Part shown: piece after piece, positions 8,317 through 17,389 of the stretch
Position numbering within the stretch: the stretch's first letter is position 1
Layout: each line of letters starts with the position of its first letter
Source of the DNA: an uncultured Lachnotalea sp.
GTDB lineage: Bacteria > Bacillota > Clostridia > Lachnospirales > Lachnospiraceae
Direction: 5' to 3'
DNA length: 36,762 nt
Assembly: GCA_948470255.1 (NCBI GenBank)
Contig: CAOKOS010000022.1
Span: 1 to 36,762, forward strand
Program-made: the position numbers and the translations under genes
The notes under the pieces: generated by a model
The model's database searches: none
Told to the model about the DNA's origin: nothing
The model's input: the letters and a program-made list of their open reading frames with translations, nothing else

Positions 8317-8355
8317 AAATAAGGGGATTGTTGCTTTGCAATGATCCCTTTATTT
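8317..8355 (+). terminator. Terminator after the SH3-domain gene
   Basis: A long stem pairs AAATAAGGGGAT with ATCCCTTTATTT, with one G-T pair, and has further TTG/CAA pairing inside. TCTTTACTTT follows. The convergent kinase gene ends about 130 bp further on. Confidence 0.7.
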
Positions 8356-8360
8356 CTTTA

Positions 8361-8402
8361 CTTTATAGGAACTTAGCCTTTCAGTCACCGCTCACGCCCG
8401 GT
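8361..8402 (+). repeat. Mosaic intergenic repeat, copy 2 (truncated B plus A)
   Basis: CTTTATAGGAA (8361-8371) equals the left half of module B. It is joined directly to module A (8377-8397), which is identical over 21 nt to 18750-18770. The right arm of B and all of module C are missing, as expected for an internal deletion. It lies between two convergent genes. Confidence 0.75.
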
Positions 8403-8484
8403 GATTTCTGGTGGGGATTGTGGTGTTTGTTGTACTGGCACAGCCGGTATTTACCCGCCTGATGAAACAGTGCTGAAAAATGGA

Positions 8485-10623
8485 TTACAGCTGATGCTTT
8501 TGAAGGGTTTTTTGGATCGTTTCCATCAGAAGGGGGACGTCCACTGGTTTTGTCAAATGTGCATCAATCCCACATTCAATGGATTTGCAGCGGTCGCTTT
8601 CAAAAGCATTGGCGGAAAGCGCAATAATTGGGATATGAGCCAGTACCGGATCTTCAAGGCGGCGGATAGCCAGGGCGGTCTGCCAGCCGTCCAGAATGGG
8701 CATCTGGATATCTGTGAGAACCAGAATGTATTCGCCGGGAATGGAATTTCTGAGTTTTTCGAGGGCGACACTGCCGTCGCCAGCCGGCTCCACAAGAAAT
8801 CCAAGGCTTTTTAGGATTTCCGTTTCGATTTCCATATTGAGTTCGTTGTCCTCCACCAGGAGAATCTTCTGGTTTTCCGGTAAAGGAAATGCCATGCCTG
8901 TATCCATAGACATGGAATGAATCTGTTTTTGGATCCGGAAACGTAAGGTGACTGTGAATATGCTTCCCTGGCCCGGCTTGCTGTTTACTTCGATGGTTCC
9001 GCCCATACGTTCCACCAGGTTCCGGGCAATGGTCAGTCCCAGCCCGGAACCATGGACGCCGCTGAAAGTGGTGTTTTTTTCACGCTCAAAAGGCTCAAAG
9101 ATGTGTCCAAGGAAATCTTTGCCGATTCCGATGCCAGTATCCTCAACAGCGAATTGATACACTGCGTAGCCGTTGGGAAAGCTTTTAAGTTCAGTGGCCG
9201 ATATGGTGATGCGGCCGTCGTTTTTCGTATAGGTGACGGCATTGTTGGCCAGGTACAGTAAAACCTGTTTCAGTTTGTCCTGGTCGCAGCAAACATCAGG
9301 GTGTGTAAGTTCTGTAAAATTTACAGAAAAAGAGATATTTTTATCAACAGTTTGGGGAAGAACGGCTCTGTGGATTTCTGCCAGAAGGTCAGTCAGGCAA
9401 CATTCATCCTCCAGGAGGGGAAAATCGTTTGCTTCAGTCCAGGAAATTTCCAATACCTTTTCAATCATATCCAGAAGCTGCCGGCTGGCAGTTTCAATGC
9501 GGTTCAGATAGTTCACGGCAGCTTGGGTGTTGTGAAGGTTTCGTTTTGCCAGCCCTGCATAACCGAAAATAGCATTGAGAGGGGTACGCATGTCGTGGGA
9601 CATATTGGAAAGAAAAGTATTTTTCGCGGTGATAGCCAGGTTTGCGTTGCCAAGGGCTTCTTCGAGAATTTGATTCTGTTCCATTTCACGCTGGATTTCA
9701 TCGTCAATCCGACGATAACCCATGACCACCTGGGAAACATTTCCGGTTTTTCCCACATTTACAATGCGAAGCTGCAGATACTGCTGCTCTTCCTTTTCTG
9801 AAATCCGGTAGTTGATGTAATACGTTTTGCTGCCTGAGAGCTTTTGGCGTATGTATTCCGGGGAAGTGGCTTTTTTGAGAGCTTCACGGTCTTCAGGCAG
9901 GACCCAGGCGTTTTCATATTCCGTAGTATAGGAACAGAAATTCCTGACCAGGCAGGGGGCTTCAAAGAGAGGCTTAATACGGCGGCTGAGTCTGTAGGGA
10001 AGAATCTGGTCTGTATCCAGGTCCACATAAAGAATAGACTCATAGTTGAGGCTAAGCCCTTCAATCACCTCTAAAAAGGCGTTTTTTTCTGCCAGAAGGC
10101 GGATCTTCTTTTCTGTTGCATCGCCTAAAAACACATAGAAAATATTCCCGACGGAACGGGTATGGACAAAATGGCCGTAGTCTTCGATCCAGCGTATTTG
10201 GCCGTCTTTTCGGATAATACGGTATTCCACATAATCCAAATCATACTGGCTGGCGGCAATTTGTTCCGCGATACTTTTTTCTACTGCGTCAAGGTCATCA
10301 GGATGTACAATCCCACGGAAAGAATTCCCAGTAAGCTCCCGGAAATCCTGCCTGGTACAGCACTGGAACATCCGGATCAGCGCTTTATTTGTGTAGAGGA
10401 TTTTCTCACTTTCATTTGCCTGGTATATTAAAAACCCACCGGGCATTTCGTCCATAAATTTAATGACTTCATATGCCGCCTGGATATTTTGGTTGCCCAG
10501 GAATGTGGGAAGTACGCTTTTATTCTCCATAAGGTGATAGATATCCACATTATTGTCTTCCAGGATACTTAACAGAGATAAAATGTCTTCGATTAAATAA
10601 TGTTCTATGGTCTGCCTGTTCAT
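8485..10623 (-). CDS. Hybrid sensor histidine kinase (PAS-HisKA-HATPase-REC)
   Basis: A 712-residue cytoplasmic sensor kinase without membrane helices. A PAS domain lies at about 55-175 (IYQANESEKILYTNK, then YVEYRIIRKDGQIRWIEDYG). A less clear PAS-like region is at about 185-305. HisKA has His343 in SNMSHDMRTPLN. The ATPase domain shows DTGIGI (495-500) and GSGLGL (525-530). A receiver follows at about 586-708 with acidic residues in LLVEDNE, phosphoacceptor Asp638 (TDIQMP) and Lys692 (TKPVD). The ATG at 10623 is preferred over an upstream in-frame start at 10710 because AAAAGGA lies close upstream and conserved sequence begins there. It is divergent from the next kinase. No HPt domain is encoded in the window. 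Confidence 0.92.
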   Translation of the reverse strand: MNRQTIEHYLIEDILSLLSILEDNNVDIYHLMENKSVLPTFLGNQNIQAAYEVIKFMDEMPGGFLIYQANESEKILYTNKALIRMFQCCTRQDFRELTGNSFRGIVHPDDLDAVEKSIAEQIAASQYDLDYVEYRIIRKDGQIRWIEDYGHFVHTRSVGNIFYVFLGDATEKKIRLLAEKNAFLEVIEGLSLNYESILYVDLDTDQILPYRLSRRIKPLFEAPCLVRNFCSYTTEYENAWVLPEDREALKKATSPEYIRQKLSGSKTYYINYRISEKEEQQYLQLRIVNVGKTGNVSQVVMGYRRIDDEIQREMEQNQILEEALGNANLAITAKNTFLSNMSHDMRTPLNAIFGYAGLAKRNLHNTQAAVNYLNRIETASRQLLDMIEKVLEISWTEANDFPLLEDECCLTDLLAEIHRAVLPQTVDKNISFSVNFTELTHPDVCCDQDKLKQVLLYLANNAVTYTKNDGRITISATELKSFPNGYAVYQFAVEDTGIGIGKDFLGHIFEPFEREKNTTFSGVHGSGLGLTIARNLVERMGGTIEVNSKPGQGSIFTVTLRFRIQKQIHSMSMDTGMAFPLPENQKILLVEDNELNMEIETEILKSLGFLVEPAGDGSVALEKLRNSIPGEYILVLTDIQMPILDGWQTALAIRRLEDPVLAHIPIIALSANAFESDRCKSIECGIDAHLTKPVDVPLLMETIQKTLQKHQL

Positions 10624-10727
10624 ACTTTTATTCCTTTTCCCTGCCGCCGGATGATAAGGACCTATAGAGTCTGTCAGCCGATGGCGCTGTTTTAAAATGA
10701 ATTTTATCATAAAAAAAAGAGACTGTC

Positions 10728-10733
10728 ATTATA
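10728..10733 (-). promoter_or_regulatory. Possible -10 element for the minus-strand hybrid kinase
   Basis: Read on the minus strand this is a perfect TATAAT about 105 nt upstream of the chosen start. No good -35 box lies 17 bp upstream, so the assignment is tentative. Confidence 0.35.
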
Positions 10734-10776
10734 TTAAGAATTATTTTGTACTAAAAATTAAAACTTGAAATCCATC

Positions 10777-10805
10777 TTGAATAATTGTGGCGATTGTGGT
10801 ACATT
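10777..10805 (+). promoter_or_regulatory. Possible promoter of the membrane hybrid kinase operon
   Basis: TTGAAT (10777-10782) and TACATT (10800-10805) are separated by 17 bp, about 73 nt before the ATG at 10879. Both boxes are partial matches to the sigma-A consensus. The 255-bp divergent region shows no better candidate. Confidence 0.3.
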
Positions 10806-10878
10806 GATAAACATAATAGGTGGTTAATACCCTTTTTTGCATGGAGTTTTATAGTAGTATAGAAGGAGTTACATATTC

Positions 10879-13422
10879 ATGATTCAGAAGCCAAAGAAGT
10901 TTTTAGTAGTTAGTTTTACCTGCCTGATTCTTTTGTGTGTTGTGGTCTTTTTCGGAGTGGCTGTTGTCATGTCCCAGAGGAGTGAAGCCTCCATCAGTGA
11001 GATTGGCGCGATTTACATGGGGGAGATGAATAAACAGCTACAGCAGAAATTTACAGCGGTTATTGATCTTCGATTATCCCAGGTCAAGGGGATTGTGGAG
11101 CGGACTGATCCGAAGACGGAGGAATACGGGCCGGAAATGCTGGAAGAGCTGACGTTAAGCGGTAGCGTCCGGAATTTCACTTATCTTGCCTTTTATACAG
11201 AAGAAGGCGACTGCGAGGTGATTTACGGAGAGCCTGTGGAGATCATTGACCAGCGGGATTTCCTGGATACTTTGGTGTCTGGAAGTAGTAAAGTGACCAG
11301 CGGATATGGGGCAGATGGAGAACGGATTTTATTTTTGGGGACCGACGCCATATATCCGATGAGGGGAGGGAAGACCAGTACTGCGCTGGTGGCTGGTATC
11401 CCCATGTCATATCTGCAGGATGCGCTGGTGCTGGAAGAAGAAAATGCTTTGATGTACAGCCACATTATCCATCAGGATGGGAGCTTCGTGATTCGTAATG
11501 GCAATGCTTTCCGCAGCAATTATTTTGACCGTATGAGAGAGCTGTATGATAAGGAAGATGGTAAGGATGTTGAGGAGTATGTAAGAAAGCTGAAAGCGGC
11601 CATTGCGGTGGGAGGAGAGTATTCCGCGTTGGTGCGGGTAGGCGGAGTGCATCAGCACCTTTACTGTACGCCCCTGCCTTTTTCCAACTGGTATCTTGTC
11701 AGTGTGATGCCTTATGGGATCCTGGATGATTCCATCAATGAACTGGGGGATCAGCGTGTATATGCGATGACGGGAGCCTGTGCTGTCATTATGGTGGCGA
11801 TTGTCACGATCTTTATTATGTATTACCGGATATCCCAGCGGCAGATTAAGCAGATGGAGGAGGCGAAAACAGAAGCAGTACGCGCCAATAAGGCGAAAAG
11901 TGAGTTCCTCTCCAATATGAGTCATGATATCCGTACTCCCATGAACGGGATTGTGGGTATGTCGGCCATTGCCATAGCGAATATTCATGATATGACGAGG
12001 GTACAGGACTGCCTGAAAAAAATTACTCTGTCCAGTAAACATTTGTTGGGGTTAATCAATGATGTGCTGGATATGTCCAAGATCGAGAGCGGGAAACTGT
12101 CTTTAAATATAAATCAGGTTTCCCTGCGGGATACGATGGATAATATTGTAAATATTGTACAGTCACAGGTGAAGGCCAAAGATCAGCATTTTGATATTTT
12201 TATACAGGATATTGAAACGGAAGAGGTACACTGCGATAGTGTGCGCCTGAATCAGATCCTGATCAACCTGCTTTCCAATGCGATTAAGTTCACACCGGTA
12301 GGAGGTACCGTCAGGGTATATCTGAAGCAGGAATCCTCGCCCAGGGGAGAGGCTTATGTGCGGTGCCATTTCCGGGTGAAGGACACAGGAATCGGCATGA
12401 GTCCGGAATTCCAGTCCCACATTTTTGATACCTTTGCCAGGGAGAAAAGCTCCAATGTGGACAAAATCGAAGGAACCGGCCTTGGAATGGCCATTACCAG
12501 ATCCATTGTCAATGCCATGGATGGGATCATTGAACTGAAAAGTGAACAGGGCAAAGGCAGCGAATTCCATATTATACTGGATTTGGAAAGGGCCACCGTT
12601 CAGGAAAAGGATATGATTCTGCCGCCGTGGAAAATGCTGATAGTGGATAACAATGAAGAATTATGCAACAGCGCTGTCAGTACTTTGAAGGAAATCGGTA
12701 TAGAGGCGGAATGGGCCATAAGCGGGGAGAAGGCCCTGGAACTGGTACAGAAGCGCCATCTGGAACTCAATGATTATGATGTGATTCTTTTGGACTGGAA
12801 GATGCCTGGCATGGACGGCCTGGAGACGCTTAAGGAAATCAGAAAATGTTTAGGGGATATTACACCGATCCTGATTGTTTCTGCCTATGACTGGAGTGAG
12901 ATCGAGGAAGAAGCGCGGGCGGCCGGCGCCCAGGGATTTATTTCCAAACCGCTTTTTAAGTCCAGTTTGTACCTGGAGCTGAGCCGGTTCGTGCTGGACA
13001 AAGAACCGGAGGAGGAGCAGGAAGAGGAGAGAAACGCCCAATTTGTCGGAAAGCGTATTTTGCTGGCAGAAGACAATGATCTGAACTGGGAGATAGCGGA
13101 AGAGATTTTGTCAGAAGCAGGATTCCAGGTGGAACGGGCTGAAAATGGCCAGATTTGCATGGATACATTTGAAAATTCACAAATAGGATATTATGATCTT
13201 ATTTTGATGGATATCCGGATGCCTGTGATGGGAGGATACGATGCGGCAAAAGGAATCCGGGCCATGTCCAGGCCGGATGCAGATCTGCCGATTATTGCTA
13301 TGACAGCAGACGCTTTTTCGGAAGATATCCAGCATTGTCTGGACTGCGGGATGAATGCCCATGTGGCAAAGCCGATTGACGTAAACAGGCTGACCCAGAT
13401 TTTGAAAAAATATTTGAAATAG
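10879..13422 (+). CDS. Membrane hybrid sensor kinase (sensor-HisKA-HATPase-REC-REC)
   Basis: An 847-residue two-pass membrane kinase. TM1 is at about 9-31 and TM2 at about 295-316. The roughly 260-residue loop between them looks like an extracytoplasmic Cache-type sensor. HisKA carries His349 (SNMSHDIRTPMN). The ATPase domain shows DTGIGM (502-507) and GTGLGM (532-537). Receiver 1 (about 584-705) has phosphoacceptor Asp639 (LLDWKMPG) and Lys690. Receiver 2 (about 725-845) has EDN (731-733), Asp778 (LMDIRMP) and Lys831. The ligand is unknown. GAAGGAG lies upstream of the ATG. The next gene starts 16 bp after its stop, so the response regulator is a likely partner. No HPt protein is in the window, so one must come from elsewhere or transfer is direct. 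Confidence 0.92.
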   Translation: MIQKPKKFLVVSFTCLILLCVVVFFGVAVVMSQRSEASISEIGAIYMGEMNKQLQQKFTAVIDLRLSQVKGIVERTDPKTEEYGPEMLEELTLSGSVRNFTYLAFYTEEGDCEVIYGEPVEIIDQRDFLDTLVSGSSKVTSGYGADGERILFLGTDAIYPMRGGKTSTALVAGIPMSYLQDALVLEEENALMYSHIIHQDGSFVIRNGNAFRSNYFDRMRELYDKEDGKDVEEYVRKLKAAIAVGGEYSALVRVGGVHQHLYCTPLPFSNWYLVSVMPYGILDDSINELGDQRVYAMTGACAVIMVAIVTIFIMYYRISQRQIKQMEEAKTEAVRANKAKSEFLSNMSHDIRTPMNGIVGMSAIAIANIHDMTRVQDCLKKITLSSKHLLGLINDVLDMSKIESGKLSLNINQVSLRDTMDNIVNIVQSQVKAKDQHFDIFIQDIETEEVHCDSVRLNQILINLLSNAIKFTPVGGTVRVYLKQESSPRGEAYVRCHFRVKDTGIGMSPEFQSHIFDTFAREKSSNVDKIEGTGLGMAITRSIVNAMDGIIELKSEQGKGSEFHIILDLERATVQEKDMILPPWKMLIVDNNEELCNSAVSTLKEIGIEAEWAISGEKALELVQKRHLELNDYDVILLDWKMPGMDGLETLKEIRKCLGDITPILIVSAYDWSEIEEEARAAGAQGFISKPLFKSSLYLELSRFVLDKEPEEEQEEERNAQFVGKRILLAEDNDLNWEIAEEILSEAGFQVERAENGQICMDTFENSQIGYYDLILMDIRMPVMGGYDAAKGIRAMSRPDADLPIIAMTADAFSEDIQHCLDCGMNAHVAKPIDVNRLTQILKKYLK

Positions 13423-13438
13423 ACGGGGAGGAAACAAT

Positions 13439-15520
13439 ATGGGGTTCAGTGAAGAGGGCCATGGGAGAAGCAAAATTTTAATTGTGGATGATTCGGATTT
13501 TAATCGTGCGCTTCTGTCCGATATGTTGTCCGGTGAGTTTGATATTCTGGAAGCAGAAAACGGTATGGAGGCTTCAGCCATTCTTCACAGCCACGAGCAG
13601 GAGATCTCTCTGATGCTTTTAGATATTGTGATGCCTGTGATGGATGGATTTGAGATGCTGGCGGTTATGAATCAAAATGGCTGGATTAAAAGTATTCCGG
13701 TGATTATGATTTCATCTGAAGCGGCCCCCTCTTATGTGGATCGGGCTTACGATATGGGGGTATTAGACTATATCAGCAGGCCCTTTGACGAGAGGACTGT
13801 GCGAAGGCGTGTAATCAGTACGATTATGCTGGCTTCCAAACAGAAGGAACTGGCCCATATGGTGATGGATCAGATCTACGAAAAGGAAAAGGACAATAAG
13901 CTGATGGTTGAGATATTGTCCAATATCGTGGAATTCCGAAATGGAGAAAGCGGCCTCCATGTGCTTCATATCCGGATGCTGACAGAGCTGCTTTTAAGGA
14001 GCCTTTTACAGATGACGGATCAGTACGGGATTTCCAAAAAAGATATTCCATTGATCAGCAATGCGGCGGCGCTGCATGACATCGGGAAAATTGTCATCCC
14101 TTCGGAGATTCTCAATAAGCCGGGCCGTTTGACTGATGAGGAGTTTGACATTATGCGCACCCATGCGGCGGAAGGCGCCGAGATGCTGCGCAGTGCGGCC
14201 ATGGGGGAAGACGAGCCGTTGATTGAAATAGGATATCAAATTTGCCGGTGGCATCATGAGCGGTATGACGGACGCGGTTATCCAGATGGATTAAAGGGAG
14301 AGGAAATTCCCATTACGGCGCAGGTGGTAGCATTGGCCGACGTATACGATGCCTTGACCAGCAAACGTGTGTATAAGGCGGCTTATTCCCATGACAAGGC
14401 CATAGAGATGATTGTAAATGGGGAATGTGGCACTTTTAATCCTCTGCTTATGGAATGTCTGAAGGATGTGTCAAGTACTTTAAGGGAAGAATTTAATGCA
14501 GTATCCATGGAGCGGGATTCCACTCAGAATGCAATTTTGGATTCTGTCGAGCAGATTATGGAGCGGGGAGGCCTGGACATTTCAGAGCGGACTCTGCGGC
14601 TTTTGGAACATGAGCGGACAAAATACAGATTCTTTTCTGAAATGTCCCAGGAAATACAGTTTGAATACCGGGCGATGCCGGAAATGCTGATCCTGTCTGA
14701 ATGGGGGGCGCAGCAGTTGGATATGCCGGAGACGATACTGGATCCCAGGAAGGAAGATTTCGGGCGTAAGGTGTTTTCGGAAGAAGACTTTACGGATTTG
14801 TTGGAGAGCTTAAAGGCCACCACACCGAAAGAACCGCTGGTTGATAAAAATTATATCCTGAATATTCAGGGCCAGGAGCATTGGAGCAGGGTCATTGCCC
14901 GCTCCATGTGGGGAAATGAAGAATTGCTGGAGTATGTGGGGGCCATTGGGAAAATTGTGGATATCCACGATGATATGGAGCGGCTCAACAGGCTGGAACT
15001 GATGGCGGCACATGACTCTCTGACGGGCCTTTTTAACCATGCAGAAGCGAAAAAACGGATTGCGCCGCTTTTGATTGGGGATGGGGAAAAGCATTATATA
15101 CTGATGCTGTTTGACTTGGATCGTTTCAAACAGGCCAATGATAATTATGGACATCTTTTTGGAGATGAAGTTTTGCGGCATGTGGCGGAAACCATTAAAG
15201 ACAGTATCAGAAGCGCCGATATTGCAGTGCGTACCGGCGGAGACGAGTTCATGATCTTCATGGCATATAAAACAGACATGGAACCCCAGGTGAAACGTGT
15301 GTTCAACCAGCTCACCAGTGAATACCGTGGATTTCCAGTGCGTGTCAGCATGGGAATTGCCTGTGCAGAGGACTGTGGAGGCAGCTACGATACGCTGTTC
15401 CATATGGCGGATACGGCGCTTTATGCCGCTAAACGGGGAGGACGTGGGACTTATAAGTTCTATGAAGAAAGCATGGAACATGTTTTGGCGGAGGCCACCG
15501 GTAAAGAAGACCGGGAATAG
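13439..15520 (+). CDS. REC-HD-GYP-GGDEF response regulator for c-di-GMP turnover
   Basis: A 693-residue cytoplasmic protein. The receiver (about 11-128) has Asp17/Asp18 and phosphoacceptor Asp62 (LLDIVMP). An HD-GYP phosphodiesterase domain (about 150-345) shows HDIGK (213-217), HHE (272-274) and DGRGYPDG (277-284). A PAS-like linker lies at about 390-515. A GGDEF diguanylate cyclase domain (about 520-678) has an intact GGDEF (600-604). An RxxD inhibition site (Arg591 to Asp594) lies exactly five residues before it. Both making and breaking c-di-GMP are therefore possible in one chain; which activity dominates cannot be read. GGAGG precedes the ATG. A hairpin terminator follows. Confidence 0.93.
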   Translation: MGFSEEGHGRSKILIVDDSDFNRALLSDMLSGEFDILEAENGMEASAILHSHEQEISLMLLDIVMPVMDGFEMLAVMNQNGWIKSIPVIMISSEAAPSYVDRAYDMGVLDYISRPFDERTVRRRVISTIMLASKQKELAHMVMDQIYEKEKDNKLMVEILSNIVEFRNGESGLHVLHIRMLTELLLRSLLQMTDQYGISKKDIPLISNAAALHDIGKIVIPSEILNKPGRLTDEEFDIMRTHAAEGAEMLRSAAMGEDEPLIEIGYQICRWHHERYDGRGYPDGLKGEEIPITAQVVALADVYDALTSKRVYKAAYSHDKAIEMIVNGECGTFNPLLMECLKDVSSTLREEFNAVSMERDSTQNAILDSVEQIMERGGLDISERTLRLLEHERTKYRFFSEMSQEIQFEYRAMPEMLILSEWGAQQLDMPETILDPRKEDFGRKVFSEEDFTDLLESLKATTPKEPLVDKNYILNIQGQEHWSRVIARSMWGNEELLEYVGAIGKIVDIHDDMERLNRLELMAAHDSLTGLFNHAEAKKRIAPLLIGDGEKHYILMLFDLDRFKQANDNYGHLFGDEVLRHVAETIKDSIRSADIAVRTGGDEFMIFMAYKTDMEPQVKRVFNQLTSEYRGFPVRVSMGIACAEDCGGSYDTLFHMADTALYAAKRGGRGTYKFYEESMEHVLAEATGKEDRE

Positions 15521-15552
15521 CAATATAAAATTTTGTGGTACATAAACAAGCT

Positions 15553-15576
15553 GGCCGCCAGATTGGCGGCCTTTAT
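15553..15576 (+). terminator. Terminator after the HD-GYP/GGDEF gene
   Basis: A perfect 8-bp stem GGCCGCCA/TGGCGGCC has a 3-nt loop and is followed by TTTATCC. It lies only 29 bp before the next start codon, so the racemase-like gene may depend on read-through or on an unseen promoter. Confidence 0.75.
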
Positions 15577-15599
15577 CCTGCCATAGGAGGAACGGGATT

Positions 15600-16328
15600 A
15601 TGAAAAAAACCATAGGTATTATTGGAGGGATGGGTCCTTTGGCCACCAGTGATTTGTTTCGTAAAATTGTGGAGGTTACGGATGCTGCCTGTGACCAGGA
15701 GCATGTCAGAGTCTGCATTGATAATAATACGGAGATACCGGACAGGACAGCCGCCATTTTGAAAGGAGGGAAAGATCCTGTTCCGGAAATGGTGAAAAGC
15801 GCCGTGAGGCTGCAGGCCATGGGGGCTGACGTATTGATTATGCCCTGCAATACAGCCCACTATTTTTATGGCCGTGTGATCCCTTTTGTGGAGATTCCTT
15901 TCCTCCATATGATCGAGGAAACCGCGAAAGAGATTAAAAGGGAAGGATTTAGAAAAGTGGGGCTTTTGGCCACTGACGGGACTTGCCAGTCGGGCGTCTA
16001 TAAAACAGTATTTGATGCCCATGGGATTGAGATGTACGCGCCTTCACCGGAAAAGCAGAAGAGTGTTATGGATGTGATTTATAAAGGGGTGAAAGCTGGA
16101 AACCGTTCCATTGACCTGACAGGGTTTTATGGAGCCATGGAAGAATTATTTTGTGAAGGGGCGGAAACCCTGGTTCTTGGCTGTACGGAGCTTCCGGTGG
16201 CTTTTGACCTGTTTCATATCGACCGGCCCAACATTGACCCGACTCTTGTGCTGGCAATGGCGGCGGTGGGCTTTGCCGGTGGGAAAGTAAAAGATGGACT
16301 GACAAAGGAATGGCGGGGCTTCCAGTAA
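15600..16328 (+). CDS. Aspartate/glutamate racemase family protein
   Basis: A 242-residue cytoplasmic protein of the PLP-independent Asp/Glu racemase superfamily. It begins with TIGIIGGMGPLAT, and the two catalytic cysteines are present: Cys83 in MPCNTAH and Cys195 in LGCTELP. It most resembles aspartate racemase rather than MurI. AGGAGG (15585-15590) precedes the ATG. The substrate is inferred from the family only; hydantoin or other amino-acid racemases share the fold. Confidence 0.88.
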   Translation: MKKTIGIIGGMGPLATSDLFRKIVEVTDAACDQEHVRVCIDNNTEIPDRTAAILKGGKDPVPEMVKSAVRLQAMGADVLIMPCNTAHYFYGRVIPFVEIPFLHMIEETAKEIKREGFRKVGLLATDGTCQSGVYKTVFDAHGIEMYAPSPEKQKSVMDVIYKGVKAGNRSIDLTGFYGAMEELFCEGAETLVLGCTELPVAFDLFHIDRPNIDPTLVLAMAAVGFAGGKVKDGLTKEWRGFQ

Positions 16329-16396
16329 TAATAACGAAAGAATCGAAAGCTTTTTTGCCTAAAAGCTGTTTTAAATAAAGGCTTTTGGAAAAAGTA

Positions 16397-16425
16397 TTGA
16401 CAAGGGGGAGATTTTAGGATACAAG
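16397..16425 (+). promoter_or_regulatory. Possible promoter of the YitT family gene
   Basis: TTGACA (16397-16402) is a perfect -35 box. The -10 at 17-bp spacing is TACAAG (16420-16425), a weak match. It sits 43 bp before the ATG. Confidence 0.45.
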
Positions 16426-16467
16426 TGAAAGGCTGCAAATTTTTAATGATAGAATGAGGATAGGATT

Positions 16468-17358
16468 ATGGAACAAATGGAAGCGTATATGCAGAAAAAA
16501 CAATGGCCCAGATATCTCCTTTGCGTGGCGGGGGCGTTTATCTATTCCTTTGGAATGAATGCTTTTGTGGCATCCATGGGGCTGTATGCCGGAGGTGTGA
16601 TGGGTATCAGCCAGATCACCCAGAGCGTTGTGACAGAGAAACTTCATATGGATCTGGGAGGATTCAACCTCAGTGCGGTGCTTTATTTTTTCCTGAATGT
16701 ACCATTGTTTATTATGGCTATGCGTAGTATCGGGAAACAATTTCTGATCAAGACAGGGATCAATGTCATATGCGTCTCTTTTTTCCTGGGCATAATTCCG
16801 GTGCCGGAGGTGGCGATTATTGAAGAGCAGCTGACATGTGCCCTGATCGGAGGTATCATTTGTGGAGCAGGCGCCGGGATTACCCTGCGGGCAGGAGGAA
16901 GCGGGGGCGGCCTGGAGATCCTCGGTGTATATCTGGCGAAAAAAGGGAAAAGTGTCAGTATAGGAAAATTGTCCATTTTGATCAACGGCGTGATCTATGG
17001 CATTTGTATCCTTTTATTTGATGTGTCCGTAGCGATTTACTGTATTATTTTCGCGGTATTTTCAGCTATAGTGGTGGATCAGGCCCATACCCAGAGCATC
17101 AATGTGCAGGTTATGATTTTTACCAGGAGCGGCGGAGATGCCATTCGTGAAATGATCATTAAAGAGTTCAGCAGGAGCGCGACCCTCTGGACTGGCGTGG
17201 GAGGTTATACGGAGAAGGATACGGTGATCGTGTATTCGGTCCTCTCGAAATATGAGGCGGCAATTTTAAGGCGGCTGGTAAGGGAAATTGATCCCCATGC
17301 GTTTGTTGTTTTAAATGAAGGATGTCAGATTTTTGGCAATTTCCCGAAACATCTGTAA
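16468..17358 (+). CDS. YitT family membrane protein
   Basis: A 296-residue protein with about five membrane helices in residues 15-205 (for example CVAGAFIYSFGMNAFVASMG and a Gly-rich ITLRAGGSGGG segment). A C-terminal cytoplasmic DUF2179-type domain lies at about 210-290 (VQVMIFTRSGGDAIREMI, then HAFVVLNEGCQIFGNF). This layout matches the widespread Firmicutes YitT family, whose transport substrate is not established. GAGGATAGG precedes the ATG. It converges on the next gene with a 31-bp gap and no clear terminator. Confidence 0.88.
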   Translation: MEQMEAYMQKKQWPRYLLCVAGAFIYSFGMNAFVASMGLYAGGVMGISQITQSVVTEKLHMDLGGFNLSAVLYFFLNVPLFIMAMRSIGKQFLIKTGINVICVSFFLGIIPVPEVAIIEEQLTCALIGGIICGAGAGITLRAGGSGGGLEILGVYLAKKGKSVSIGKLSILINGVIYGICILLFDVSVAIYCIIFAVFSAIVVDQAHTQSINVQVMIFTRSGGDAIREMIIKEFSRSATLWTGVGGYTEKDTVIVYSVLSKYEAAILRRLVREIDPHAFVVLNEGCQIFGNFPKHL

Positions 17359-17389
17359 ACCAGCCGGACGACGGCAAAGGGCGACACAT

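Noticed and set aside
8401-8814. Plus-strand open frame of 137 codons
   Set aside because: It lies antisense to the conserved receiver end of the hybrid kinase and has no recognisable domain or clear ribosome site.
10624-10710. N-terminal extension of the minus-strand kinase to 10710
   Set aside because: The extra 29 residues are low in conservation character and lie upstream of a good ribosome site for the ATG at 10623.
14810-15850. Minus-strand open frame of 346 codons over the GGDEF domain
   Set aside because: It covers an intact GGDEF domain, a terminator and the start of the racemase gene on the other strand, and has no recognisable motif.
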